A stretch of DNA of 38,861 bases from an uncultured Christensenellaceae bacterium. GTDB lineage: Bacteria; Bacillota; Clostridia; Christensenellales; Christensenellaceae. The DNA is taken from NCBI GenBank assembly GCA_934555865.1, contig CAKTFI010000009.1, positions 1 to 38,861 of the forward strand, given 5' to 3'. Numbering within the stretch: the stretch's first letter is position 1; each line of letters starts with the position of its first letter. Position numbers and translations under genes: made by a program. The notes beneath the pieces are model-generated. The model saw only the letters and a list, made by a program, of their open reading frames with translations. It did no database searches and was not told the DNA's origin. Below, piece by piece: positions 22,901 to 31,315 of this stretch.

Positions 22901-24411
22901 ACGGCTATGACATCCCGTTCGAGGTCTTTTTGGGGCTGAACGCCGAAAAGGTGCCGGACATCGACCTCAACTTCTCGGGCGAATACCGCGCACGCGCCAA
23001 CAAATATGTCGAGGAGCTGTTCGGCGAGGAATATGTCTTCCGCGCGGGGACGATCAGCGCCATCCAGGAAAACATCGCCAAGGGCCTGGTGCGCAAGTAT
23101 ATGGAGATGCACGAGCGCACACCCTCCGAGGCGGAGATCGAGCGCTTGGCGCAGGGCATCAGCGGCGTCAAAAAGACGACGGGGCAGCACCCGGGCGGGT
23201 TAGTCATCGTGCCGCGCGACCGGGAAATCTATGAATTCACGCCCATCCAGAAGCCGGCGGACAAGGAGGCGGTGGACACCGTCACGACGCACTTCGACTT
23301 TAACTCCATGCACGACATTTTGATCAAGCTGGACATTCTCGGCCACGATAACCCGACCATCATCCGCATTTTGCAGGACATGACGGGGCTGGACCCGCTG
23401 TCCATCGATGTGGCGGACGAAAAGGTGCTCTCGCTGTTCACCTCGACGGAGGCGCTCGGCGTCACGCCCGAGGATCTGGCGGGGGTGGAGCTGGGCGTGC
23501 TGGGGCTGCCGGAATTCGGCACGCATACGACTATGCGCGTGTTGAAGCAGACTAAGCCGCGCACGGTGGCGGAGCTCATCCGCATTTCCGGCCTGACGCA
23601 CGGCACGGATGTCTGGGGCGGCAACGCCGAGGACCTCATTTTGTCCGGGACGACGACGCTGTCCGGCGCGATCTGTACGCGCGACGACATCATGCTGACG
23701 CTCGTGGACTATGGCGTAGATCATCAGCAGGCATTCTTCATCATGGAAAGCGTCCGCAAGGGCAAGTGGGCCAAGGGCAAGGAGAAGAAGCAGGCCGAGC
23801 AGGAACAGGCCATGCGCGACGCCCATGTGCCCGAGTGGTTCATCGAATCCTGCCGCAAGATCCAGTACATGTTTCCCAAGGCGCACGCCGTGGCCTATGT
23901 CCTGATGGCGCTGCGCATCGCGTATTTTAAGGTCTATTACCCGCGGGAATTCTATGCGGCGACCTTTACGATCAAGGCGGCGCAGTTCGACGCGCAGACC
24001 ATCCTGAAGGGCATCCCCGCAATCGAGGCGGAGATGAGCCGCATCCGCGCGATGGGCATGAAGGCGACCAAGACGGAAAAGGACACCGCCGTCGTGCTGG
24101 AGATCGCTCTGGAGATGCTGCGGCGCGGCATCCGGATCCTCCCGCCCGACCTGTACAAGAGCCGGGCAAAGCATTTCACGGTCGAGGGGGAGTGCGTGCG
24201 CATGCCCTTTGTCGCGATGCCGAGCCTGGGCGAAAAGGCGGCGGAACTATTAGAGGAAAAGCGCGCGCAGATGGAATTTTGCTCGATCGAGCAGATCCGC
24301 AAGGAGTGCAAGATTTCGCAGACGGTGCTGGACGCGATGCGCGAACTCGGCTGCCTCGGCGACCTGCCCGAAAAGGCGCAGCTCACCTTTTTTGACGCGC
24401 TCAAAATCTGA
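19990..24411 (+). CDS. polC: DNA polymerase III alpha subunit, PolC type
   Basis: Replicative polymerase of low-GC Gram-positive type, 1473 aa. Domains in order are an N-terminal region and OB fold (to about 360), the first part of PHP (VELHLHTNMSAQDG, from about 363), an inserted 3'-5' exonuclease (FVVFDIETTGL at about 447, VAHNAKFD at about 529), the remaining PHP, and a zinc-binding insert (CPKC ... CPLCG, about 935-965). The palm follows, with PDIDLNFSG (about 990) and KLDILGHD (about 1112). A Pro/Ala/Lys-rich linker lies at about 200-250. GTG 19990 has GGAGGG (19975-19980) at 9 nt. This chain carries its own proofreading. Confidence 0.97.
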   Translation: MDQIREYRENGRPALGFSAVQLRGELCRQLTAGGGELPITLEKMAYSRSRGRYMLFLRAEQLLSVEAQARLKKRLLAKIPELRIFEIVIRQPAEALLSDPAAMQSLVQGYLVAAEPSMLPFVRASRVDWDGRALHIYFAREIAPGYAERLGLARRLEGFLADTYGIEAHVAKFGVDGGISEQEMPEMQPVFESGMQPAPAFAPEKTTSAFAASPAKRAAASMPPAAQVVQQPRPAPPKPKPEPKRAYRKSQLDGEVSKIVDLVPDETALVEGEVISTEEKVTKDGKNTIFTMAVTDYTSTVRCRRFYRKAGEDFEAPAHKGDYIRVQGLYSYNSYMREYMLEFKGVQQLPKPPEKQDNAPKKRVELHLHTNMSAQDGMASAEDYIAQAAKWGHKAIAITDHGVVQAFPFAANAGKEEGVKVIFGVEAYVVDAAKKVYEGADHAFLDEFVVFDIETTGLSLETCEIIEIGAVRVRDGKVVDRFGEFAKPRAPIPYEITDLTGITNDMVADAATAEEVVRDFLAFAGDTCLVAHNAKFDTGFVFKKARELGIEVQNDVLDTLMIARVHLPDMRSRSLDKLAARYKIPLKHHRAVNDAEATAQVLYAMLHEIAEARGFVRLSELNYLADTAVMVKSAQRANHFIILCKNKQGLINLYKLISVSHLKYFKGKPRLPKSELVRYREGLIFGSACEQGELYQAVLRGESESRLEELASFYDYLEIQPNGNNAFMIRNGTVADEEALSDINRRIYALGKKLGKPVVATGDVHFLKERDEYYRRILMETSGFKDADNQAPLYFKTTDEMLRDFAYLGPEAAMEVVVDAPNAIADEIEPIDLFPGETAMPFVENDDVEIREAAMEKMHRLYGDPLPENIEKRLMKEMNSIINNGFAVLYWAAMKLVTKSMSDGYLVGSRGSVGSSLAAFAMGITEVNPLAPHYRCPKCRHSDFAIDKKYACGPDMPPAVCPLCGTPYVADGYDIPFEVFLGLNAEKVPDIDLNFSGEYRARANKYVEELFGEEYVFRAGTISAIQENIAKGLVRKYMEMHERTPSEAEIERLAQGISGVKKTTGQHPGGLVIVPRDREIYEFTPIQKPADKEAVDTVTTHFDFNSMHDILIKLDILGHDNPTIIRILQDMTGLDPLSIDVADEKVLSLFTSTEALGVTPEDLAGVELGVLGLPEFGTHTTMRVLKQTKPRTVAELIRISGLTHGTDVWGGNAEDLILSGTTTLSGAICTRDDIMLTLVDYGVDHQQAFFIMESVRKGKWAKGKEKKQAEQEQAMRDAHVPEWFIESCRKIQYMFPKAHAVAYVLMALRIAYFKVYYPREFYAATFTIKAAQFDAQTILKGIPAIEAEMSRIRAMGMKATKTEKDTAVVLEIALEMLRRGIRILPPDLYKSRAKHFTVEGECVRMPFVAMPSLGEKAAELLEEKRAQMEFCSIEQIRKECKISQTVLDAMRELGCLGDLPEKAQLTFFDALKI

Positions 24412-24429
24412 GGCGGCGCGGCCGGTTTA

Positions 24430-24458
24430 TTGACTATTCGCGGCCCAGGCCGTATAAT
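24430..24458 (+). promoter_or_regulatory. Strong sigma-A-type promoter of the secD/secF-like pair
   Basis: TTGACT (24430-24435), a 17-nt spacer and TATAAT (24453-24458), close to consensus. The leader (about 24465-24533) can form GATTTAT/ATAAATC and TCGG/CCGA hairpins before the GGAGG. Confidence 0.85.
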
Positions 24459-24533
24459 GAAAAAGTCGATTTATTTGAAAAACCGGATAAATCATCGGTG
24501 AGAGCCGACGCAGAACAAACCGGAGGAATTTGT

Positions 24534-25829
24534 ATGAAACTACGCAGTATGATCGTCTTTTTGCTGATTGCAGCGGTCATTTTGGTGGGCGCATGGGGCG
24601 TCTTTTGCGGCCTGCCCATGGGGGTGGAGACCTTCGCGCCCATGCAGGTGATGCAGCGGGGCGCTGACCTGGAGGGAGAGGCGGCCATCTTTTTGGACAC
24701 TGTACCCGCGGAGGGACAAGAGGTCACGGCCGAACAGCTTACAACCATCCAGGGAATCCTGGAAAAGCGCCTTGCGGCCATGGGATATGCCTTTTCGGAG
24801 GTCGTGCAGTTAGGGGATGGCCAGTTCCAGGTGAATGTCCCCGTGAACGACTCGACGACCTTCCGCGACGCGCAGCAGCTTTCGGACGCGCTGGCCCAGA
24901 CGGGGCGGCTGTATATCACGGATGCAGCAAACGACGACGCGGTGCTCTTGGACCGCGACTCGATTGCCGAGGTGGAGCTCCAAACCAACTCGCTTGGCAA
25001 GTATTCGATCTTCCTGCGCATGACCGAGGCGGGCAAGACGCTGCTGGAGCAGGTTACGGGCGAGGTCTCCTCGCGCGAACGCGAAGATGAAAAGTATCTA
25101 CATGTTTTTTTGGACGGCACGGAGCTTGCAGAGCTGAGCCTCCGGGAGGCCGCAACGGACGGTATCTTTGGCTTCAGCTCCTCTTATACGGAATATGAGG
25201 CGACGCGCTTTCAGCACATCGTGAACGCGGGCATGCTGCCCGTTTCGATGGAGGCGAATGCGCAGGTTGCGGCGTCGGCACGGATGGGCGAGCACGCCTG
25301 GAGCGGCCTGCTGAAAGCGCTGGGCATCGGCGCGGCTGTGGCGACGGTGGTGTTGCTCGTCGTATATCGCGCGGCGGGGCTGGCGCATGCGCTCAGCATT
25401 GCGGCCTATCTGGCGCTGACGGCGATCGGCTTTGCACTCCTGGGCATCCCGGTGACGGCCGCAAACGCGGCGGCGTGGGTGCTCTCTCTGGCATTTCTGG
25501 TGAGCGCGCTGGTGTGGAACAGCACCTGTTTCCGGCGGCAGCACCTGGCGGGCAAGAACCTGCGGGCCGCTTTCCGCTCCGGCTATGCGGAGGCGTCGGG
25601 CAAATACACGAACGCGTTTGTGCTGCTCTTTTTGGGCTTTGTCGTGCTCATCGCGAGTGGCAGCGCGGCGATTGAGAACCTGGCGTACGGCTATGGCCTT
25701 TCGCTTTTGACGGCGTATCTGGCGGCGGTTGTGGACCGGATGCTCGCGGCGCTGCTCGTCCGTGCACAGGACGGCAAGGCGGGGTGGTACTTCCCGCTTG
25801 GAAAGGCAAACGAAGGAGGCAACGCATGA
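24534..25829 (+). CDS. Degenerate SecD-like protein-export subunit
   Basis: Membrane protein of 431 aa at the secDF position ahead of recJ. There is one N-terminal membrane segment, then a periplasmic-type P1 region that still looks like SecD (IQGILEKRLAAMGYAFSEV, QFQVNVPV, LAQTGRLYI), then about five membrane segments. Diagnostic SecD motifs are lost. The usual GLDLxGG reads GADLEGEA. The transmembrane VDANVLIFERIRE, whose Asp carries protons, aligns by eye with VSALVWNSTCFRRQ, where Ser replaces Asp. SecD is normally fused to or paired with SecF to drive late export by proton flow; that coupling looks lost here (inference). GGAGG (24522-24526) is 7 nt upstream. The secF-like gene overlaps its stop. 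Confidence 0.75.
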   Translation: MKLRSMIVFLLIAAVILVGAWGVFCGLPMGVETFAPMQVMQRGADLEGEAAIFLDTVPAEGQEVTAEQLTTIQGILEKRLAAMGYAFSEVVQLGDGQFQVNVPVNDSTTFRDAQQLSDALAQTGRLYITDAANDDAVLLDRDSIAEVELQTNSLGKYSIFLRMTEAGKTLLEQVTGEVSSREREDEKYLHVFLDGTELAELSLREAATDGIFGFSSSYTEYEATRFQHIVNAGMLPVSMEANAQVAASARMGEHAWSGLLKALGIGAAVATVVLLVVYRAAGLAHALSIAAYLALTAIGFALLGIPVTAANAAAWVLSLAFLVSALVWNSTCFRRQHLAGKNLRAAFRSGYAEASGKYTNAFVLLFLGFVVLIASGSAAIENLAYGYGLSLLTAYLAAVVDRMLAALLVRAQDGKAGWYFPLGKANEGGNA

Positions 25830-26710
25830 TGCAGGGCAAGACTTGGAAGATCGGTGGCGTGGTGCTGCTGGGGCTGCTCCTGGCGGCGATCCTGCTCGGG
25901 GCCGGTTTGGGCACGGACTATACGGATGGGTATCTCGTGCGCATCAGCAGCGCAGAGGCCTTTGACTTTGCAGGCGTGAGCGATGACCTGCGCCGGGAAT
26001 TTGGCGGCAAGCTGGGTGATTTGCGCATCCAGCACGGGACGGAAAACTATAACGATCAGATCCTGATCCGTGCGCGCCAGGCGACGGAGGAGGATGCGGC
26101 CCGCATGCTGGAGATCGCAAGACAGGATCAGCCGGACGCCTATCTACGCGACTTTTCGGAAGTGAAGAACGCACGCGGGATGAGAAAGTTCTGGAAGGAC
26201 ACGCTGATCCTCTGCCTGCTGTGCGCGGTGAGCGCGGCGTTCTTGGGATACCGGCAGGGGCTGGCCGGCGCGTTGGCGGGCCTGTCGGCGGCCGCAGTGG
26301 CGATGGTCTTTGCGGGCAGTCTCCTAAGCCTCGCGGGTGTGGCGCTGAATGAAGAGCTGTACCTGGCCATGGGCACGGTCGGCATCAGCGCGGCTATGGT
26401 GCTGAGCTTCGCGCTGTGCGACGGCGTGGGCGGCAAGGCGGCTCTGGCCTCCGGTGAGGAGGCGGGCGCATTGGCGGTGAAGGCGTGGCAGCGCAGCAAG
26501 CGCCCGGCCATGTTGTTTGCGGCGGCGTTGGCCTTTGTCTGCCTAGCGGGCGTGATCCTGGCCGGGGCGGGACTGCGCAGCGTGATGCTGGGGCTGCTGC
26601 TCTGCACGCTGGGCGCGGCGCTGGGCGCGGGGGCGTTCGGCTTCCCGGCCTATCTGCGGTTGGCGCGCACCAAGCGGCCTGCGGCGAAGCGGAAGGCGAA
26701 AAAACTCTGA
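25826..26710 (+). CDS. Degenerate SecF-like protein-export subunit
   Basis: Membrane protein of 294 aa, partner of the SecD-like protein. It has one N-terminal membrane segment, a short extracytoplasmic domain (DFAGVSDDLRREFGGKLGDL, seen as DFAGVSDDLRREFGG), about five further membrane segments and a very basic tail (RTKRPAAKRKAKK). The SecF motif GIDFTGG appears as GTDYTDG, and the usual NDTVVVFDRIREN block aligns with SAAMVLSFALCDGVGG, without the Asp-Arg pair. Homology to SecF rests mainly on topology, the first motif and the position between secD and recJ. The ATGATG start overlaps the secD stop, and GGAGG (25815-25819) precedes it. Confidence 0.65.
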   Translation: MMQGKTWKIGGVVLLGLLLAAILLGAGLGTDYTDGYLVRISSAEAFDFAGVSDDLRREFGGKLGDLRIQHGTENYNDQILIRARQATEEDAARMLEIARQDQPDAYLRDFSEVKNARGMRKFWKDTLILCLLCAVSAAFLGYRQGLAGALAGLSAAAVAMVFAGSLLSLAGVALNEELYLAMGTVGISAAMVLSFALCDGVGGKAALASGEEAGALAVKAWQRSKRPAMLFAAALAFVCLAGVILAGAGLRSVMLGLLLCTLGAALGAGAFGFPAYLRLARTKRPAAKRKAKKL

Positions 26711-26723
26711 GAACACATAGACA

Positions 26724-26754
26724 AGAGGCGGGCGATCGTGCCTGCCTCTGTTTT
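26724..26754 (+). terminator. Terminator hairpin between the secF-like gene and recJ
   Basis: A 10-bp stem (26724-26733 with 26740-26749, one wobble) with a 6-nt loop, then GTTTT. The T-run is short, so some readthrough into recJ is likely; no clear recJ promoter is visible. Confidence 0.65.
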
Positions 26755-26769
26755 GTATAGGAAGAAACA

Positions 26770-29130
26770 ATGCGATATATCTTGAAAAATGCGGCAGAAC
26801 CGACCGAGGCGCAGCAGGCGGCCTATGCCGGGCTTGGGATCGCGCCGCTCACGGCGAGGCTTCTGCACGCGCGCGGTGTGCTGCCGGAAGCGGCGGCGGA
26901 CTTCCTCTCCCCGCGGCTGGAACGGCTGCACGACCCGTTTTTGTTCCGCAATATGCGGGCGGTCTGCGACCGGCTGCGCCAGGCGGCCGCGCGGCAGGAA
27001 CAGACGGTGATCTATGGCGATTATGACTGTGACGGCGTCTGCGGGAGCGTGATCCTGCAAAAGACGCTTTCCCGCATCGGCATCCCCTGCCGCGTGTATC
27101 TGCCCGACCGGGCGACGGAGGGCTACGGAACCAACCACGCGGCGTTTGCCCGGCTGATGGAGGAGGGCGCGCAGCTCTTTTTCATGGTGGACTGCGGCAT
27201 TCGCAGCGTGGAGGATGTCGCCTTTGCGCGCGAAGCGGGGCGGGATTGCATCATCTTTGACCACCACGAATGCGGTGAACTGCCGGACACACCCTACCTT
27301 GTGAACGGCAAGCTGCCGGGCGAGACCTATCCCTTCCCCGCGCTGTGCGGGGCGGGGCTGGCCTTCAAGCTGGCGCAGGCGCTGCTCGGGCAGGAGGCAT
27401 ATGCCCTGCTGGAATTCGCGGGCATTGCGACGATCGCGGACATGGTGCCGCTGTTGGGAGAGAACCGGATCCTGGCTTATGCGGGGCTGCAAAACCTGAA
27501 CGCGGCGCCGTCCGTGGGCGTTCAGAGCCTGCTGGAGGCCGCGAGCATGCGCAAGCCGGTGGACGCGCACGGCGTGGGGTTTGGCGTCGCGCCGCGCATC
27601 AACGCGGCGGGACGGCTGGCGCACGGGCGCTTGGCGGTGGAGCTGCTGCTTTCGGCGGACAAGGCGCGCGCGGCGGAGCTGGCGGGGCAGCTCAACGAGC
27701 TAAACGAGCGGCGGCAGGCGCTGCAAAAGCAGATCATCGCGCAGGCGGAACAGCAGGTGCGCGAAAATACCGATCTTTCCCGTGAGCGCGTGCTCTTTGT
27801 CGCGGGCAGCGGCTGGGACAAGGGGGTCGTCGGGCTGGCGGCAGCGTCGCTGGCGGCGACCTTTTGCCGCCCGGCGGTCGTGCTGTCCGAAGAGGCGGGC
27901 GTGCTCACCGGGTCGGCCCGGAGCATCCCGGGCGTCAACCTGTATGAACTGCTCTGCACCTGCGAGGCGCAATATATCCGCTTTGGCGGGCATGCGATGG
28001 CGGCGGGGCTGACTTTCCCTGCGGCGGCGCTTTCGGACATCGCGGCAGAGGTGAACGCCCGCGCGCGGGAGGTCTATCCAGATGAGGTGTTCCTACCTAC
28101 GGTGTATTACGATGCACCGTTGACGCTTGCGGAGGTGAATCTCAATTTGGCGGAGCAGATCGAGGCACTGGCCCCATTCGGGCAGGAGAACGAGGAACCG
28201 GTCTTTTTTGTTCCGGAATACCGGCCGAGCCAGGTGCGGCGGCTGGGCGATGGGTCACATGTGAAAATGACGGAGGCGCAGGCAGAGGTTCTCTGGTTCC
28301 GTGCGCGGCGGGAGGTGCAGCCGGGCGAGGCCTATGCGCTCACGGCGAGCCTCGGGGTCAACACCTTCCGCGGGCGCAGCACCCCGCAGCTTATTGTGCA
28401 CAGCATGGAGCCCTGCGCGCTGTCGGCGACGGAAAAGCGGGAGATCGCGCAGGATTTTCTGCGCGACTTTCCCGCCGAGGTGGAGGCGCTGGCCGCGTTT
28501 TTGCAGAGCGGCGCGCCCTGCGCCGCGGAGGAGGCGTTTGGCCGGGCGCTGCGGCAGGCGGTCTCGGAAAGCCCCTTCGGCACAGTGGTCTTTGTGGGCT
28601 CAGAGCCGGGGCGGCGGGTGATGCGGCGGCTGGTGGCGCAGGGGCTTTCCCTGCCGGAATGCCGGAGCCTTTCGCCGGACAGTGCGGAAAACTGCATCTG
28701 CTATGCCCATCCGCCGGCGCGGCTGCAAAACTATGCGCGCTGCTTCCTGCTCGGCGTATTTTCCGCCCCAGCGCCGGAGGGCGCGGAGGTGCTGCGGCTC
28801 TGTGACGACGCCCTGCTGGCGGATCACCGCGCAGAACTTTTGGAATACGCGCTCCTGCCGGGCGAGCTGCCCGCCTATGCCCGGGCGATCTACGAGGCGG
28901 GCAAACATGGCTTTTCCCGCATGGGCGAGCTGTTGGCGGGCGCGTCCGAGCGGCTTGGCGGCGCGAATATAAAAAAAATCTGGTTTGCGTGGAAAGTTTG
29001 TAGTCGCGAGAAGTTGCTACAGCTGCGCAGAAATGGTAAAATATATGTTATATTTCAAGAAAGAACGCCGGATTGGCGGGAAAATCCGCTGCTTGCGGCG
29101 GCAGCCTTCCTAAGGGAGGGCCGAGCATAA
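26770..29130 (+). CDS. recJ: Single-stranded-DNA-specific exonuclease RecJ
   Basis: 5'-3' exonuclease of 786 aa for recombination and mismatch repair. The DHH domain has YGDYDCDGVCGS (from about 82), VDCGIRS, and FDHHECGELP (from about 163). DHHA1 has SGWDKGVVGLAAASLA and GGHAMAAGLTF (about 405). A weakly conserved C-terminal region follows the OB fold and is common in clostridial RecJ. The last 50 codons switch to AT-rich DNA (about 28965-29050), unlike the rest of the gene, and this holds a likely promoter for relA. The start is preceded by AGGAAG. Confidence 0.95.
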   Translation: MRYILKNAAEPTEAQQAAYAGLGIAPLTARLLHARGVLPEAAADFLSPRLERLHDPFLFRNMRAVCDRLRQAAARQEQTVIYGDYDCDGVCGSVILQKTLSRIGIPCRVYLPDRATEGYGTNHAAFARLMEEGAQLFFMVDCGIRSVEDVAFAREAGRDCIIFDHHECGELPDTPYLVNGKLPGETYPFPALCGAGLAFKLAQALLGQEAYALLEFAGIATIADMVPLLGENRILAYAGLQNLNAAPSVGVQSLLEAASMRKPVDAHGVGFGVAPRINAAGRLAHGRLAVELLLSADKARAAELAGQLNELNERRQALQKQIIAQAEQQVRENTDLSRERVLFVAGSGWDKGVVGLAAASLAATFCRPAVVLSEEAGVLTGSARSIPGVNLYELLCTCEAQYIRFGGHAMAAGLTFPAAALSDIAAEVNARAREVYPDEVFLPTVYYDAPLTLAEVNLNLAEQIEALAPFGQENEEPVFFVPEYRPSQVRRLGDGSHVKMTEAQAEVLWFRARREVQPGEAYALTASLGVNTFRGRSTPQLIVHSMEPCALSATEKREIAQDFLRDFPAEVEALAAFLQSGAPCAAEEAFGRALRQAVSESPFGTVVFVGSEPGRRVMRRLVAQGLSLPECRSLSPDSAENCICYAHPPARLQNYARCFLLGVFSAPAPEGAEVLRLCDDALLADHRAELLEYALLPGELPAYARAIYEAGKHGFSRMGELLAGASERLGGANIKKIWFAWKVCSREKLLQLRRNGKIYVIFQERTPDWRENPLLAAAAFLREGRA
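29014..29042 (+). promoter_or_regulatory. Probable relA promoter inside the recJ 3' end
   Basis: TTGCTA (29014-29019), a 17-nt spacer and TAAAAT (29037-29042) in an AT-rich patch. The start site near 29049 is about 98 nt before relA. Confidence 0.55.
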
Positions 29131-29146
29131 AAGGGAGGTGTGCGGT

Positions 29147-31303
29147 TTGACGGATTACTATCAGGAATTCATCGACAAATACCCGATGTATGGCGGCGAT
29201 GCGCTGGTAAAAAAGGCGTTTGATGTGGCGATACGCGCGCATGAGGGACAGTTCCGCGATTCCGGCGAGCCGTATATCATCCACCCGGTGGCGGTGACGC
29301 ATATCCTGGCCGATCTCGGCATGGACAAGGTGAGCATCTGCGCCGGTATGTTGCACGATGTGCCGGAGGATGTGGAGGAATACCCGATCGAATACATCCG
29401 GCGGGAATTTACCGACGAGATCGCCAACATCGTGGACGGCGTCACCAAGCTCAAAAAGTTCGGCTTCCAGACGAAGGAAGAGGCGCAGGCGGAGAGCATG
29501 CGCAAGATGTTCGTCGCGATGGCCTCGGATGTGCGTGTCGTCATCATCAAGCTGGCCGACCGCCTGCACAACATGCGCACGCTGGGCTATAAGACGGGGG
29601 AAAAGCAAAAGGCCAAGGCCAAGGAGACGCTCGAGATCTACGCCCCGCTGGCGCACCGCTTCGGCATCTATGCCTTCAAGTGGGAATTCGAGGACCTGGC
29701 GCTCAAATACCTGGAGCCGGAGGCGTTTTACGAGATTGCGCACAAGCTGAGCGCGACGCGGTCGGAACGCGAGGCGTATATCCAGGAAGTTATCCACAAG
29801 ATCGAAAAGAACATCGAGCCGCTCGGCATCAAGTATGAGATCGAGGGCCGTCCCAAGCATATCTACAGCATCTACCGCAAATTGAAGGACAAGAACAAGA
29901 CCTTCGACGAGCTGTACGACATCATGGCGGTGCGTGTCATTGTGGAATCCGTCAAGGACTGCTATGCCGTGCTGGGCACGGTGCACGCCGCGTGGCGGCC
30001 GATCCCCGGGCGGTTCAAGGACTATATCGCCGTGCCCAAGCCGAACATGTACCAGTCGCTGCACACGACGCTCATGGGTGAGGACGGCAAGCCCTTTGAG
30101 GTGCAGATCCGCACCTTTGCGATGCACCGCACGGCGGAATACGGCATCGCGGCGCACTGGAAGTATAAGGACGGCACGACGGCCAGCCAGTCGGATTTCG
30201 ACAAAAAGCTGAGTTGGCTGCGCGAAATGATGGAATGGCAGAACGAGATGAAGGATTCCAAGGAATTCATCGAGGCGCTGCGCATCAACTTCTTTTCGGA
30301 TACCGTGTTCGTCTTTACGCCGAAGGGGGATGTCCGCGACCTCGCGGAGGGCAGCACGCCGTTGGACTTTGCCTACAGCATCCACTCGGCCATCGGCAAC
30401 AAGTGCGTCGGGGCGAAGGTCAACGGTCGCATCGTCCCACTCAATTACAAATTGAAGACCGGCGACATTGTGGAGATTATCACGAGCGCGGCGAGCAAGG
30501 GGCCGAGCCGAGACTGGCTCAACATCGTGCGCACGGCGACGGCGCGTTCCAAGATTCGCGCCTGGTTCAAAAAGGAATTAAAAGAGGAAAACATCCAAAA
30601 GGGCCACACGATGCTGGAACGGGAGGCCAAGCGCAAGGGTTTTGAGCTTCCCGACCTCTTGCAGCCCGAATGGTTAAAGGAGTTGTACAAGCGTTTCACG
30701 CTTAATTCCGAGGAGGATATGTTTGCTGCCGTGGGTTATGGCGGCCTGTCGACGGGGCAGATCCTGTCTCGACTGATCGAAAAATACAAAATGACGCACC
30801 GGGTGGAGGCGCCGGACGCCCCCGAGCACGGCGGGGAAAAGAAGCAGCTCGGCGGCGACAGCAACATCTCCGTCAAGGGGTATTCGGACATGGTGGTGCG
30901 GCTGGCAAAGTGCTGCAACCCCCTGCCGGGAGACCCAATCATCGGGTTTGTGACGCGCGGGCGCGGCGTTTCGGTGCACCGGGCGGACTGCTCCAACCTC
31001 AATGCGGAGGACTTCCCCGAGAGCCGGCGCATCGAGGTGGCCTGGCGGCAGCAGCAGGCGGCCAAGTACAGCGTGGAGCTGCAGGTCGAGGGCGAGGATC
31101 GAAGCGGGCTCATGGCCGATGTCTCGCAGCAGCTGTGCGCGATGGGCTATTCTATGAGCTCGTTCAACGGGCGCAGCACCAAGAACAACCGCTGCATCAT
31201 CAACGCGGTCATCACGGTGCAGTCGCCGAAGGACCTGGAAGAGGTGCTTCACCGGCTGCGCGGCGTGAAATCCGTCATCCGGGCGTTCCGGGTGAACAAT
31301 TAA
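29147..31303 (+). CDS. relA: Bifunctional (p)ppGpp synthetase/hydrolase Rel
   Basis: Stringent-response enzyme, 718 aa, making and degrading (p)ppGpp on or off the ribosome. The N-terminal HD hydrolase has GEPYIIHPVAV and LHDVPED with the HD-x2-ED metal site (about 69-75), so hydrolysis should be active. The synthetase has YDIMAVRVIV (from about 257), GRFKDYIAVPKPN and YQSLHTTL. TGS (about 387), a zinc-finger/RIS-type region with AKCCNPLPGD (about 587) and ACT (from about 642) follow. I use TTG 29147 because GGGAGG (29133-29138) then has 8-nt spacing; GTG 29138 overlaps that site. It follows recJ by 16 nt; apt, often between them, is absent. Confidence 0.96.
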   Translation: MTDYYQEFIDKYPMYGGDALVKKAFDVAIRAHEGQFRDSGEPYIIHPVAVTHILADLGMDKVSICAGMLHDVPEDVEEYPIEYIRREFTDEIANIVDGVTKLKKFGFQTKEEAQAESMRKMFVAMASDVRVVIIKLADRLHNMRTLGYKTGEKQKAKAKETLEIYAPLAHRFGIYAFKWEFEDLALKYLEPEAFYEIAHKLSATRSEREAYIQEVIHKIEKNIEPLGIKYEIEGRPKHIYSIYRKLKDKNKTFDELYDIMAVRVIVESVKDCYAVLGTVHAAWRPIPGRFKDYIAVPKPNMYQSLHTTLMGEDGKPFEVQIRTFAMHRTAEYGIAAHWKYKDGTTASQSDFDKKLSWLREMMEWQNEMKDSKEFIEALRINFFSDTVFVFTPKGDVRDLAEGSTPLDFAYSIHSAIGNKCVGAKVNGRIVPLNYKLKTGDIVEIITSAASKGPSRDWLNIVRTATARSKIRAWFKKELKEENIQKGHTMLEREAKRKGFELPDLLQPEWLKELYKRFTLNSEEDMFAAVGYGGLSTGQILSRLIEKYKMTHRVEAPDAPEHGGEKKQLGGDSNISVKGYSDMVVRLAKCCNPLPGDPIIGFVTRGRGVSVHRADCSNLNAEDFPESRRIEVAWRQQQAAKYSVELQVEGEDRSGLMADVSQQLCAMGYSMSSFNGRSTKNNRCIINAVITVQSPKDLEEVLHRLRGVKSVIRAFRVNN

Positions 31304-31315
31304 AGGAGGCAGAAC

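Noticed and set aside
29138..29146. GTG as start of relA
   Set aside because: It overlaps the Shine-Dalgarno sequence GGGAGG; the TTG at 29147 has normal spacing and gives the usual N-terminus.
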